DNA from: Parvicella tangerina
Lineage (GTDB): Bacteria; Bacteroidota; Bacteroidia; Flavobacteriales_D; Parvicellaceae
DNA length: 64,000 bases
Reading direction: 5' to 3'
NCBI RefSeq assembly: GCF_907165195.1
Contig: NZ_OU015584.1
Location: forward strand, 434,001 to 498,000
Shown: positions 18,563 to 28,033 of the stretch, in pieces
How the letters are laid out: each line of letters begins with the position of its first letter
Position numbering within the stretch: position 1 is the stretch's first letter
Translations under genes and position numbers: made by a program
Notes under the pieces: model-generated
What the model was told of the DNA's origin: nothing
The model's database searches: none
The model's input: the letters and a program-made list of their open reading frames with translations, nothing else

Positions 18563-19248
18563 CCTAATAATTCAATCAGACTATTAGCCGCAATTGGGAC
18601 ACCAATTGTGGCTTTTTCATTGATTATTTTTAGACGTTTTATGTTTCCAACCCTACTGAGGTTCGGGTCAACTAAATACTTCAATGAGTTTTCAGGAGCA
18701 ACGTGTACTAAGCCCGCTGCTGGATAAACGTTAAGTGATGTTCCTACGATTAACATGGCGTCTGCCTCTCTGATCAAATCCGCGGCAATTGGTATGTTTG
18801 GCACCTCTTCCCCAAACCATACAATATCAGGTCTCAATTGATGTCCTTCAGAGCAAACATCTCCAATCGATATGTCTTTACCATTTAAACAGATCTGTTC
18901 TCCTGTTACGTCACTCTTCGCCATATCAATCATGCCGTGTAAGTGTAAAACCTTGGTGCTGCCAGCTCTTTCATGGAGGTTGTCAATGTTTTGAGTAACT
19001 ACTTGGACATCAAAATAATCTTCTAATTGTCCAATTACTTCATGAGCCTTATTCGGTTGTGCCTCTAGGGCATTGTGACGCCTTTTGTTGTAAAAATCAA
19101 GAACCAAAGCAGGATTTTTGTGCCAGGCCTGAATAGACGCCACTTCTTCTATGTCATATTCTTCCCATAGACCGTCAGCATCTCGAAAGGTCTTAATGCC
19201 ACTTTCCTGACTAATTCCTGCACCGGTAAATACGACTAGCTTTTTCAT
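18559..19248 (-). CDS. cobB: Sir2-family NAD-dependent protein deacylase (CobB-like)
   Basis: A 229-residue sirtuin covering the whole family length. It starts MKKLVVFTGAGISQESGI (NAD-binding GAGIS), then TFRDADGLW, TQNIDNLH, the catalytic His in HLHG, VVWFGE-like DIVWFGEEVP, and GTSLNVYPAAG. The segment DFYNKRR carries the Tyr-x-x-Arg pair that class III sirtuins use for succinyl and malonyl lysines. Only two Cys are seen where a four-Cys zinc site would be (ICLNG and DVCSEG), so the zinc site looks reduced. An ATG seven codons upstream (19269) is less likely because the core starts directly at 19248. It overlaps the convergent T9SS gene by 4 bp. Confidence 0.9.
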   Translation of the reverse strand: MKKLVVFTGAGISQESGIKTFRDADGLWEEYDIEEVASIQAWHKNPALVLDFYNKRRHNALEAQPNKAHEVIGQLEDYFDVQVVTQNIDNLHERAGSTKVLHLHGMIDMAKSDVTGEQICLNGKDISIGDVCSEGHQLRPDIVWFGEEVPNIPIAADLIREADAMLIVGTSLNVYPAAGLVHVAPENSLKYLVDPNLSRVGNIKRLKIINEKATIGVPIAANSLIELLG

Positions 19249-19316
19249 GTTAATTGTGAGAGGTCGCAATTTATGAATATTCTTTGAATGCTAAGTAGCT
19301 TTATGACGAGATGATT

Positions 19317-20975
19317 TTATTTAGACCCCAGTAATTCTTCTGCGTTTCTTATTGCTGCCTCAGAAAGGTCTGACCCGCTCATGAGCTCAGCGATCTCTTT
19401 TACTCTTTCGGATCTACTGAGTTGTTCAATGTTGGTGTGTGTTTGTCCTTCTTTCTCTTTTTTATACACCTTGAAGTGGTGAGTTCCTTTCGAGGCAATT
19501 TGAGGTAGGTGAGTGATACTTATTACCTGCATTTTTGTGCCGAGATCAGACATTATCGTACCCATCCTATTCGCAACTTCACCACTTACACCTGTGTCGA
19601 TCTCATCAAAGATGATAGTAGGTAGTGATCTGCTTTTGGATTGCAGAGATTTGATGGCCAACATGATTCTCGAGGTCTCACCACCTGAAGCTATTTTTTT
19701 CAAGGGTTCAAAAGTTCCACCTAAGTTGGTTTTAACGTAAAGTTGAATCTGATCTACTCCGTTCTTGCCAAAGTTATTAAGTTCCTGAAATCTAAAGTCG
19801 ATCTCAGCGTTTTTCATATTCATTTGCTGCAAAAGCTCTCTTGCTTCTTTTTGCAGATGGCTTGCAATACCCCTTCTGTTTTTACTGATCACTTTTGCAA
19901 GTTCACTGAGTTCTTTACTTAAGTGGGTTGTGTCTTTCTGGAGAACTTTAATTTCTTCTGACAAGTTGTCAATTTGATCGAGCTCTGATTTTAGCTGATG
20001 ATATTTTTCCAGCAGTTCTTGTGGGGTCGAAAGTTGATGTTTGTGCATCAATCTATTCAGGAAGGAAATCTTTTCTTCCATTTCTGATAGTTTGCGTTCG
20101 TCTAGCTCTGTGGAATCTGCCAGCTGTGCGCATTCATTTGCAATGTCTTGCAGCTCGATCAAAGAGGACGTAATACGAGTAGCGAGATCACTTAATTGAT
20201 CGCTGATTGAGCTAAGTCCATTTAGTTCTTGTTGTACTTGTTTGAGGTTGCTCAAAATATCTGCCTGTCCCCCGTTCAATAGCTCTGAAGAATAATCTAG
20301 TTTTCTTTTAATCTCTTCAGCGTTTGAAAGAAGTTTGTACTCGTCCTCTATATCTTCTTGAACTAATTTTTCCAGATCATACTCTTCAAATTCCTTAATG
20401 AGGAAGTCGGTAAAATCTTTTTGATTTTGAGCCGCTGTTTCTTGCTGTACTAAAGAGTTTAATTGTTCTACTTTAAGAGAGTAATCTTCATAAAGCACAC
20501 GGTACTGATCAAGTTCCTTTAACCCATCAAGTTGAGAGTCAATCAAGTCAATAATGAACTTCGGGTTGTTGATCATGAGCGTTTCGTGCTGACTGTGAAT
20601 GTCAACCAACAGTGTGGCAATATCTTTCAACATAGAAAGGCTAACTGGTGAGTCATTTATAAATGCTCGAGACTTTCCAGAGGTATTAATCTCTCTTCTA
20701 ATAATGGTTTCTTTGTCGAAGTCCAGATCAAACTTTTTAAAATAAGCCAAGTGATCTTTTTCAGAAACTTGGAAAACTCCTTCAATGATGCACTTCTTAT
20801 TGCTGTCTCTAATGGATGAATGATCAAATCGATCTCCAAGAATAAGACCTAGCGCACCGAGGAGAATGGATTTTCCTGAGCCTGTTTCTCCCGTAATGAC
20901 TGAAAAACCATCTCCAAACTCCATTTGAAGATGGTCAATCAGTGCAAAGTTTTGTATCAGTAGTTTTTGTAGCAA
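19317..20975 (-). CDS. recN: DNA repair protein RecN
   Basis: A 552-residue SMC-like ATPase. Walker A GETGSGKS at residues 29-36; an extended coiled-coil middle (about 150-370); the ABC signature KKIASGGETSRIMLA; and Walker B TIIFDEIDTGVSG near 455-466, followed by QVISITHLPQIAS. RecN gathers double-strand break ends for recombination. The start is TTG at 20975; the reading MLQKLLIQNFALIDHL matches the usual RecN N-terminus and no ATG is available. Upstream on the same strand, after 30 bp, are the PorE-like genes. Confidence 0.95.
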   Translation of the reverse strand: MLQKLLIQNFALIDHLQMEFGDGFSVITGETGSGKSILLGALGLILGDRFDHSSIRDSNKKCIIEGVFQVSEKDHLAYFKKFDLDFDKETIIRREINTSGKSRAFINDSPVSLSMLKDIATLLVDIHSQHETLMINNPKFIIDLIDSQLDGLKELDQYRVLYEDYSLKVEQLNSLVQQETAAQNQKDFTDFLIKEFEEYDLEKLVQEDIEDEYKLLSNAEEIKRKLDYSSELLNGGQADILSNLKQVQQELNGLSSISDQLSDLATRITSSLIELQDIANECAQLADSTELDERKLSEMEEKISFLNRLMHKHQLSTPQELLEKYHQLKSELDQIDNLSEEIKVLQKDTTHLSKELSELAKVISKNRRGIASHLQKEARELLQQMNMKNAEIDFRFQELNNFGKNGVDQIQLYVKTNLGGTFEPLKKIASGGETSRIMLAIKSLQSKSRSLPTIIFDEIDTGVSGEVANRMGTIMSDLGTKMQVISITHLPQIASKGTHHFKVYKKEKEGQTHTNIEQLSRSERVKEIAELMSGSDLSEAAIRNAEELLGSK

Positions 20976-21005
20976 TTCAAAATAGGTTTGCTACAAAATT
21001 AGATT

Positions 21006-23594
21006 TTATTGATTTACAGCAGCATCGTTTTCGATGGTAATTCCATTCTCAGTTGGATAAAGTAATGCTACTTCCTCCTGCGTAAGACGTTTTCCATCTT
21101 GAAAATATACTAAGAAAGCACCTTCGTAACCCGCATCAATCATCCTTAAACGATGTTCAAGTGCCAGATTTTTGTTGATGAAGGCTCCTGATAAATACTT
21201 ATAAAGACCATCTCCATCTTTATAGAAAGCTACCTCCAGCGGAGCATCCGTAAACTTCTCGTTGTCTAATTTCTCAGAAAATGCGCCCAGCTGAACCATG
21301 CATATTACTTCTTGAGAGATGTCAACCGTTGCAACTTCGTAATTGTCGTTTACTATTTCGTCTGCTGGTTTGTCTTGAAGAACGAACTCATCATTGGCGG
21401 TGTCAATTTCACCCTTATTTGCTGGTTCCTTTTGAGATGGTTCTGCAGAAGCAACTGGTTGATCGAGTACAAAGTGTACTCTTCTGTTCTTCTGTCGGCC
21501 TTCAGGATTGTCTGTGCCGTCATTGTTTTTGTTAGGTGCAATCGGTTTATCTTCACCATAACCTCTGGTCTTCATTCTTCCCCATGCGATGCCATCGTCA
21601 TAAAGCCTGTTTCTGATCTTGTTCGCTCGAGCACTTGATAACCACCAATTATAATCAGAACTTCCGTGTGAATCTGTATGTCCTTCGATCATTACCTTAG
21701 CATCTGGGTTTTCTTTTAAGTACTTCAGTGTTGCGTCATAGTCTATTTCGGATTCATCAATCAATACTACTTTGTCATAAATGAAGTAGAGATCATTTAA
21801 GAATTCTCCTTGACTCTCATACTCTGTAACGTTTGTAGGTTCTGTTATGGTTGGGTCCTGCGTTGATACAGAGTCTTTATTGTTGGGGTTTTCAAAGTCG
21901 AGATTCACTTCAGTGATCTCAACGTTGGTAGGATCCTCTTCTTCAACGAGAGAAATTATATCATTATCATCAACTTCTCCAGTAGCTACCTTCATGGTGT
22001 TACCCTCTTTTACAATTACTTTGATCATCTCATGAATACCACCCGTTTCCGGAACTTCTACATTGTCAAGTGCGTACACCCCTCCAGACTCGAATTCAAT
22101 TTCGTATCGCTGACCAGGTTGCAATATGAAAAGGAACCTTCCAGTTGTAGAGTTAGGCCTGTAAATACCTGTTTTTTCTCCAGTCTCTTCATCAAAAATG
22201 GTTATGACCATATCGTCAATAATCTCACCGTCACTATACTTGGCAATACCTTTATAAACAGCTATAGTTTTTGGTTCGAAATTGGGCAGCTCAAGTAAAT
22301 AAATGTCTTGTTCTCCTTTTCCTCCTTTTCTGTGTGAAGAGAAATAGGCTCTAAGACCATCGTTAGTTGGAAAGTAGAATACATCATCACCTGTGGTGTT
22401 GATAGGGTATCCAATATTTTCTGGTGCCCCCCAGGATCCATCTGCCTGGCGCTCGGATTTAAAAACGTCAAACCCTCCCATTGTTTTATGCCCCTTAGAC
22501 GAAAAGTAAAGGGTTTTTCCGTCTGGGTGAAGGTATGGGGCTTCTTCATCATATTCAGTATTCAGCACAGGTCCCATGTTTTGTACACTTGCCCACTCTC
22601 CGCCTGGCAATCTACGCATCATCCAAATGTCTCTACCACCTGATCCACCAGGTCGGTCAGAGGTAAAAAACATCTCAGTCCCATCTGCACTTAGACTAAC
22701 GTCTGTTTCCCAATAATTAGAGTTGATATCGGCTTGTAGCAAGGTGGGTTCTGTCCAATTTTCTCCCTCTAGTTTCGTTTCATAAATACCACCTTCGGTC
22801 AAAGCAGCAGAACTCGCACGGAAGATGAGCATATACTGACCATCTGGTGAAACGTAAAGTACCGCATCATGACTGGGCTTGTTGATTGTCTCATCTAGCA
22901 TTTTTGGCTCTTGCCAAACACCAAATTTCTTAGTAGAAACATAAATGTCTTCATAAGGTAATCCACTCTCATCTGTTCCTGTATAGTGAGGGTTTTCTCT
23001 TCTTGATGTGAAATACATCATTTTTTCGTCTCCGGTAACTTTAGGACGATATTCAGGGAATTCGGTGTTGATATTTGCAAGACCTTTAACAGACATTTCA
23101 ACAGGACTCTGCTCCAGCTCAATAGCGTTATTAGTGATTTCAATATCCCGATTGACTTTCTTTAAATACTCTTTGTTGTTGGGGTCTAGCACATCTTTGT
23201 ACTCACCGTATTTAGCCAGTGCTTCATCAAATTGATAGTTAAAATGATATGCACGACCAAGGTAATGCAAGGTCTCAACTGGCGCCTTTTTTTCTTTCGG
23301 ATCACCTACCTTGTAGTGAATAGTCATGTTCTTATAGTTCTCCAGAATTCTTTCGTAATAAGGAATTGCCTTAGCCTTGTCATAAATGGTGTGCATGTAG
23401 CAATTGCCTATAGAGAACAAAGTGTTTGCGTTATCTGGTTTCATTTGTTCCATTTCAAGAAGTATCGGAAGTGCTTTTGTGTAGCTCTCGTTACTGAGGT
23501 GAATGAAAGCCTGTTCAAACTTCTCCTTAAAACTATCCTGAGCATTCAGGACGCTCCCTATGAGGAGTAAGGTGAGAAACAAGTAATTTTTCAT
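21006..23594 (-). CDS. PorE-like OmpA-family protein with TPR, WD40-like repeats and SPOR-like tail
   Basis: An 862-residue envelope protein. In order: signal peptide (about 1-18), TPR region (about 20-150), PD40/WD40-like beta-propeller (about 180-430, with repeated LSADGTEMFFTSDRPGG-type motifs), a carboxypeptidase-regulatory-like stretch (about 445-530), an OmpA C-terminal peptidoglycan-binding domain (GHTDSHGSSDYN around 660-680), and a C-terminal part resembling SPOR (MVQLGAFS...YLSGAF...GYEGAFLVYF). This order matches PorE, the T9SS component that links the machinery to peptidoglycan. It is followed closely by recN and preceded by a paralogue lacking the SPOR-like tail. Identity with PorE itself, rather than a paralogue, is unproven. 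Confidence 0.82.
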   Translation of the reverse strand: MKNYLFLTLLLIGSVLNAQDSFKEKFEQAFIHLSNESYTKALPILLEMEQMKPDNANTLFSIGNCYMHTIYDKAKAIPYYERILENYKNMTIHYKVGDPKEKKAPVETLHYLGRAYHFNYQFDEALAKYGEYKDVLDPNNKEYLKKVNRDIEITNNAIELEQSPVEMSVKGLANINTEFPEYRPKVTGDEKMMYFTSRRENPHYTGTDESGLPYEDIYVSTKKFGVWQEPKMLDETINKPSHDAVLYVSPDGQYMLIFRASSAALTEGGIYETKLEGENWTEPTLLQADINSNYWETDVSLSADGTEMFFTSDRPGGSGGRDIWMMRRLPGGEWASVQNMGPVLNTEYDEEAPYLHPDGKTLYFSSKGHKTMGGFDVFKSERQADGSWGAPENIGYPINTTGDDVFYFPTNDGLRAYFSSHRKGGKGEQDIYLLELPNFEPKTIAVYKGIAKYSDGEIIDDMVITIFDEETGEKTGIYRPNSTTGRFLFILQPGQRYEIEFESGGVYALDNVEVPETGGIHEMIKVIVKEGNTMKVATGEVDDNDIISLVEEEDPTNVEITEVNLDFENPNNKDSVSTQDPTITEPTNVTEYESQGEFLNDLYFIYDKVVLIDESEIDYDATLKYLKENPDAKVMIEGHTDSHGSSDYNWWLSSARANKIRNRLYDDGIAWGRMKTRGYGEDKPIAPNKNNDGTDNPEGRQKNRRVHFVLDQPVASAEPSQKEPANKGEIDTANDEFVLQDKPADEIVNDNYEVATVDISQEVICMVQLGAFSEKLDNEKFTDAPLEVAFYKDGDGLYKYLSGAFINKNLALEHRLRMIDAGYEGAFLVYFQDGKRLTQEEVALLYPTENGITIENDAAVNQ

Positions 23595-23642
23595 GACTAT
23601 GCGGTTTAGTGTAATTCGTTTTTGTTTGTTGTTGTTGTTGTG

Positions 23643-25715
23643 CTATTTTTGAATCTTTACCTCAACTCTTCTGTTTTTCTGACGTCCCTCTGGGTTATCA
23701 CTACCGTCTGGGTTTGTATTGTTCGCAATTGGTTTAGATTCTCCATAACCTTTAGTTGCGATCCTGCTTGAAGAGACACCTGCTTCGATCAGTTTCTTCT
23801 TCACCCGTGCACTTCGTTTTTCGGATAAGTTTTGGTTATAATCTTCGGCTCCCTTAAAGTCTGTATGTCCTTCCAACACGATTTTAACATCGGGGTTGTC
23901 TTTCATGTATTTGATCAATTTGGAAAGATCTGGTTTACTGTCACTGATCAGACGGTCCTTGTCGTAAATAAAATAGAGATCATTCAGAACAATTGGTTTT
24001 CCTGAGTTGAGTGTTTCCGTTACTTCGTTTTCAGTAAGGTCTGTCATGTTTTCGGCTTCTATTGCCACCAGCTCACCGTCTACGATCTCAGCGTCCTGAA
24101 GAACAAGTTGGTCATCAATGACCGTAACGATTTTCAGAATATCATAAACACCTCCCTCATTAGGAACAACTATGGTGTCACGCAATGTCATTTCTTGCAG
24201 TTTATAGTCCACAAAGAAGGTCTCTCCAGGTTGCAGGATAAAAAGGAATTTACCGTTTAAGTTGTTCGGTCTATATGTACCATGTTCCTCATTACTTGTT
24301 TTGGTGATATCAATTTGTAGTTCTTTAATTACTTCTCCAGTAGTGTACTTGGCCAGCCCTTTGTAAACAGCAAGTGTTTTAAGGTCATAAGAAGGGATCT
24401 CAATCATGTAAATGTCTTGCTTGCCCTTTCCACCCTCTCGATAGGAAGAGAAGTAAGCTCGTTTTCCATCGTTAGTTGGAAAGTAAAAAACATCATCACC
24501 TGTCGTATTGATCGGGTAACCTAGGTTTTTGGGCTCAGTCCATGTGCCATCATTATTCAGTGTGCTTGAGTAAACATCAAAACCGCCCATTGTGCTGTGA
24601 CTTTTTGATGAGAAGTAAAGGGTTTTTCCATCTGGATGTAAATAAGGAGCTTCTTCATCAATGTCTGAGTTTACAGGATAACCAAGGTTTTGTACTTTAG
24701 CCCATTCACCCGTTGGTAATTTTTTCATCTGCCAAATATCTCTACCTCCCTGGCCGCCAGGTTTATCACTGGTGTAAAATAACGTATTCCCATCAGCGCT
24801 GATATTAGCATCTGTTTCCCAATAGCTGGAGTTAACCTCTGCAATCATTAGTTTTGGTTCGCTCCACTTGCCATCAATCAGTTGAGATTGATAAATACCA
24901 CCTTCGTTATTATTTTCGATATGAGTTCTGTAAATGATCATGTTTAGACCATCGGGAGACAAATAGAGACAGGCATCATGACTATCTGAATTAATGGCTC
25001 CCTCCACTCTGACGGGTTTTGTCCACTCGCCATTTTTCTTTTTTGAGTAGTAAATATCCTCATAATAAAGACCATCTTCGTCCAACAGCGGGTTGTCTCC
25101 ATGTGGTCGCCTTGATGTGAAATACATTTCTGTTTCATCACCGTTGATTTTAGGTCGGTACTCTGAATATTCAGTGTTGATGACATCAAAATCATTGATA
25201 GTAACATCTACAGGGTGTTCTTTGTAGGCAATGGCATTTCGAGTTATTCTGATGTCTGTTTTTACTTCAGCAAGCATTTCTTCATTATCTGGATCGAGTA
25301 AATCTTTGTATTCGTTAAACTTCTCTAGTGCTTCGTCAAACTGATAATTGAAGTGGTAGGCCTTTCCAATCCAGTGAATGGTTTCAACTGGAGCGTTCTT
25401 TTCTTTGTGGTTGTCCACCTGATAGGCAATAGACAGTCTTTTGTAGTCCTCTAAAACACGCTCGAAATACGGAATTGCCTTAGCTTTATCAAAAGTGGTT
25501 TGCAGGTAACAATAACCAATTGAAGAAAGCGTGTTCCAATTCTTATCGTCCATCTTCTCCATTTCCAAAAGTATGGGAAGAGCTTTATTGTATTCTTCTT
25601 CAAATAGTAAGTCTGAAGCTTCATAGTAAAGCTCTTTGAAGCTTTTATCCTGAGCAAAACTGAAACTGTTGATTAGCACAAATGCTAAAGTAAATATTTG
25701 GGTTAACCTGTTCAT
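23643..25715 (-). CDS. PorE-like OmpA-family protein with TPR and WD40-like repeats
   Basis: A 690-residue paralogue of its downstream neighbour. Signal peptide (about 1-21), TPR region with KALPILLEMEKMDDKN and AIPYFERVLEDYK, PD40-type propeller (ISADGNTLFYTSDKPGGQGGRD, LHPDGKTLYFSSKSH), a regulatory-like beta domain, then an OmpA domain ending the protein (GHTDFKGAEDYNQNLSEKR, GYGESKPIA). It is predicted to be anchored to the outer membrane side and to bind peptidoglycan. The two genes are 48 bp apart and clearly arose by duplication. The thioesterase gene lies 1 bp upstream, so they are probably cotranscribed. Confidence 0.82.
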   Translation of the reverse strand: MNRLTQIFTLAFVLINSFSFAQDKSFKELYYEASDLLFEEEYNKALPILLEMEKMDDKNWNTLSSIGYCYLQTTFDKAKAIPYFERVLEDYKRLSIAYQVDNHKEKNAPVETIHWIGKAYHFNYQFDEALEKFNEYKDLLDPDNEEMLAEVKTDIRITRNAIAYKEHPVDVTINDFDVINTEYSEYRPKINGDETEMYFTSRRPHGDNPLLDEDGLYYEDIYYSKKKNGEWTKPVRVEGAINSDSHDACLYLSPDGLNMIIYRTHIENNNEGGIYQSQLIDGKWSEPKLMIAEVNSSYWETDANISADGNTLFYTSDKPGGQGGRDIWQMKKLPTGEWAKVQNLGYPVNSDIDEEAPYLHPDGKTLYFSSKSHSTMGGFDVYSSTLNNDGTWTEPKNLGYPINTTGDDVFYFPTNDGKRAYFSSYREGGKGKQDIYMIEIPSYDLKTLAVYKGLAKYTTGEVIKELQIDITKTSNEEHGTYRPNNLNGKFLFILQPGETFFVDYKLQEMTLRDTIVVPNEGGVYDILKIVTVIDDQLVLQDAEIVDGELVAIEAENMTDLTENEVTETLNSGKPIVLNDLYFIYDKDRLISDSKPDLSKLIKYMKDNPDVKIVLEGHTDFKGAEDYNQNLSEKRSARVKKKLIEAGVSSSRIATKGYGESKPIANNTNPDGSDNPEGRQKNRRVEVKIQK

Positions 25716-25716
25716 G

Positions 25717-26121
25717 CTAGTTGTAATATGGGGTGAATTTGGTTAATAATTCGTTGGGTATCCTCATGGGTTTATTATCCGTACTCTTGACAAAAACCAG
25801 GGTGGTTGAAGCCTCATTCAACAGGGTTTCATCACGAAAGGTCTTATAGTCAAAAGTGATCTTGACCCCTGGCAATTCGCGGACATCACATTTGATGATC
25901 AATTCATCGTCATAATAAGCAGGGCTTTTGTAGTCAATATGAAAACTAACAACAGGAAGCAAGATCCCTTCGTCTTCGAGCATCTTATAACTGATGCCTA
26001 AAGCGCGTAAAGCTTCAACTCTGGCAACCTCAAAATACTGAGCATAATTGCCATAGTAACAGAAGCCCATTCGGTCTGTTTCTGCATATCTGACTCTTAT
26101 TGCCGTTTCTGTTGAATACAT
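25717..26121 (-). CDS. Acyl-CoA thioesterase, YbgC/4HBT hotdog family
   Basis: A 134-residue hotdog-fold protein. The family signature RYAETDRMGFCYYGNYAQYFEVAR places the catalytic Asp at residue 16, followed by the helix and strand pattern of YbgC-type thioesterases. YbgC enzymes cleave acyl-CoA and in many bacteria sit with tol-pal envelope genes. Here the gene is 1 bp from two OmpA/PorE-like genes, which keeps that envelope link. It is divergent from the 5'-nucleotidase C-domain gene. Confidence 0.88.
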   Translation of the reverse strand: MYSTETAIRVRYAETDRMGFCYYGNYAQYFEVARVEALRALGISYKMLEDEGILLPVVSFHIDYKSPAYYDDELIIKCDVRELPGVKITFDYKTFRDETLLNEASTTLVFVKSTDNKPMRIPNELLTKFTPYYN

Positions 26122-26125
26122 TTGT

Positions 26126-26133
26126 TACCTTTG
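26126..26133 (+). promoter_or_regulatory. Putative -7 box before the nucleotidase pair
   Basis: TACCTTTG matches TAnnTTTG and ends 20 bp before the ATG at 26154. A clear -33 TTG at proper spacing is not evident. Confidence 0.45.
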
Positions 26134-26153
26134 CCTTTCATCAAAAAATAAGG

Positions 26154-26930
26154 ATGAATAACACGTCTTTTAAAGGGTTTTTACTTTTGTTCCTTACTGC
26201 CTTATGTCTAGGTAGTTGTACGAACAGTTACAAAGTAATTGAAACAAGTAGCGAGAATAACACGGTAATTTCGGAATTATCAACAACTGATTCTTTGTAT
26301 GTGATTGCCAAGCCCTATAAAATGGAGCTTGAAGCTAGCATGTCTGAAGTGTTGAATGTTGCTAGTGTAAACCTCGAAAGAGAGGTTCCAGAAGGTCTGT
26401 TAAACAATTTTGTGGCAGATTTAACGCTGTCCACTGCTCGAAGTAGAAGTGCTGAATTTGTGGATGTTTGTTTATTAAACAATGGTGGTCTAAGGGTGCC
26501 TATAATGAAGGGTGAGGTGACCAGAGGGATGATTTTTGAGCTAATGCCTTTCGAGAATGAGCTGCTCGTGCTCGATTTAGCAGGTGAAGAAATGATTGAT
26601 CTAATCAATTATGTGGTTTTGCGAAGCACCAATGAAAATGCCAAGACGGGAGTGGCTCTTAGTGGAATGAGAGTGACTATTTCGAATGGAAAGGCTTCAC
26701 ATGTGATGATTGGAACATCAACTTTTGATCCAGAGAAAACCTATCGTGTAGTGACTTCTGATTACCTTGCAGGCGGTGGGGATGATATGACTTTTTTCGC
26801 TGGGGCTGTTGATTCAGAGAAGTTAGATGTAAAATTGAGAGATGCTATACTGGACTACATATCTGGTTTGGCAGAAAAGAATATTAAAATTGATGCTGAA
26901 CTAGATGGGAGAGTTTACATTGCAGAATAG
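26154..26930 (+). CDS. 5'-nucleotidase C-terminal domain lipoprotein
   Basis: A 258-residue protein. The signal peptide ends in the lipobox L-G-S-C (Cys at about residue 21). The remainder matches the 5'-nucleotidase C-terminal (substrate-binding) domain: LLNNGGLRVPIMKGEVTRG, LMPFENELLVLDL, and YRVVTSDYLAGGGDDMTFF. This domain normally follows a metallophosphatase domain within one chain. Here it is separate, comes first, and its end overlaps the start of the metallophosphatase gene by about 26 bp. Start at 26154 is chosen because the signal peptide begins there and the longer frame would cross the promoter box. Confidence 0.88.
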   Translation: MNNTSFKGFLLLFLTALCLGSCTNSYKVIETSSENNTVISELSTTDSLYVIAKPYKMELEASMSEVLNVASVNLEREVPEGLLNNFVADLTLSTARSRSAEFVDVCLLNNGGLRVPIMKGEVTRGMIFELMPFENELLVLDLAGEEMIDLINYVVLRSTNENAKTGVALSGMRVTISNGKASHVMIGTSTFDPEKTYRVVTSDYLAGGGDDMTFFAGAVDSEKLDVKLRDAILDYISGLAEKNIKIDAELDGRVYIAE

Positions 26931-27873
26931 AAGAGACTTTGTAAAAAGGTTAGGTCTTGGTGCTTTTGGAGTGGCAACCTTGTCGAGTTTTGACTGGTTG
27001 TCTGTTCTCGATGATCTTTCGAAGCGAGATTTAGTTCATCTTACCGTTTTGCATACTAACGATATGCATAGCAGAATAGAGTCTTTTCCTTCTGATCACA
27101 AGAAGTACCCTGGGCAGGGAGGGATACTAGCCATGGGTAATATGGTGAATAAAGTTAGAGATGAAGTGGGAGATTTACTTCTGTTGGATGCTGGAGATAT
27201 TTTTCAGGGAACTCCATATTTTAACGAGTTTGGAGGTGAGTTGGAGTTTAAGTTGATGAGTCAACTGAAGTATGATTGTTCTACCATGGGAAATCACGAC
27301 TTTGACAATGGGCTTGAAGGGTTTGATCGCATGTTGAAACATGCTGATTTCCCTTTTGTGACATCCAATTACGATTTTAGTGATACAATCTTGAATGGTA
27401 AAACACTTCCGCATACGATTCTATTTAAGAAAGGTTTGAAAATTGGAGTTTTTGGGGTAGGAGTAGCTTTTGATGGACTGGTAAGTGAGAAAAATTATGG
27501 AACTACGAAGTATCTGGATCCAATAAAAGTAGCCAATGAAAAAGCTGCATTTCTGAAGCAGGAGTTGAAGTGTAACATGGTTATATGCCTATCTCACCTT
27601 GGGTATGATTACAAGAATACAAAGGTTTGTGATAAGGATTTGGCGCAACAAACAGATCATATTAGCCTGATCATTGGTGGCCATACGCATACTTTTTTAC
27701 CAAAAGCTGAAACCTATTCGAATAAATCAGGTAAAAAAGTACTAGTCAACCAAGCAGGATGGTCTGCATTAAGTTTAGGAAGAGTCGACTTTGTTTTTAG
27801 CAAGGAATCTGGCGAAATCGTTGAGAATGAGTATGCTGAAGTTTACAGTAAAAACTATGCCAATTTTTCGTAA
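26905..27873 (+). CDS. 5'-nucleotidase metallophosphatase domain protein (split enzyme partner)
   Basis: A 322-residue protein containing the N-terminal catalytic domain of UshA-type 5'-nucleotidases. Metal ligand motifs are LHTNDMHSRIE, DAGDIFQG, STMGNHDFDNG, CLSHLGYD and GGHTHTF. The N-terminus NRRDFVKRLGLGAFG looks like a twin-arginine (Tat) signal, consistent with periplasmic export of a metal-loaded fold. It lacks the C-terminal substrate domain, which is encoded by the preceding overlapping gene, so the two products probably form one enzyme. A TTG at 26920 is an alternative start that would put the RR motif nearer the N-terminus. Confidence 0.9.
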   Translation: MGEFTLQNRRDFVKRLGLGAFGVATLSSFDWLSVLDDLSKRDLVHLTVLHTNDMHSRIESFPSDHKKYPGQGGILAMGNMVNKVRDEVGDLLLLDAGDIFQGTPYFNEFGGELEFKLMSQLKYDCSTMGNHDFDNGLEGFDRMLKHADFPFVTSNYDFSDTILNGKTLPHTILFKKGLKIGVFGVGVAFDGLVSEKNYGTTKYLDPIKVANEKAAFLKQELKCNMVICLSHLGYDYKNTKVCDKDLAQQTDHISLIIGGHTHTFLPKAETYSNKSGKKVLVNQAGWSALSLGRVDFVFSKESGEIVENEYAEVYSKNYANFS

Positions 27874-28033
27874 CTTGCGGAAGTAAAACTTTTTAAAAAA
27901 ACAAGGGGTAAACCACTTTTTTTTTAACTTTTTTATGTAAATATTTGTACTCCTCAAAGGTGTGGCAAGTATTTGCGACCTATTGAAATTTTGCAAGGAA
28001 AGAATAATTAATCTATTTATAAACAAAAAAACT

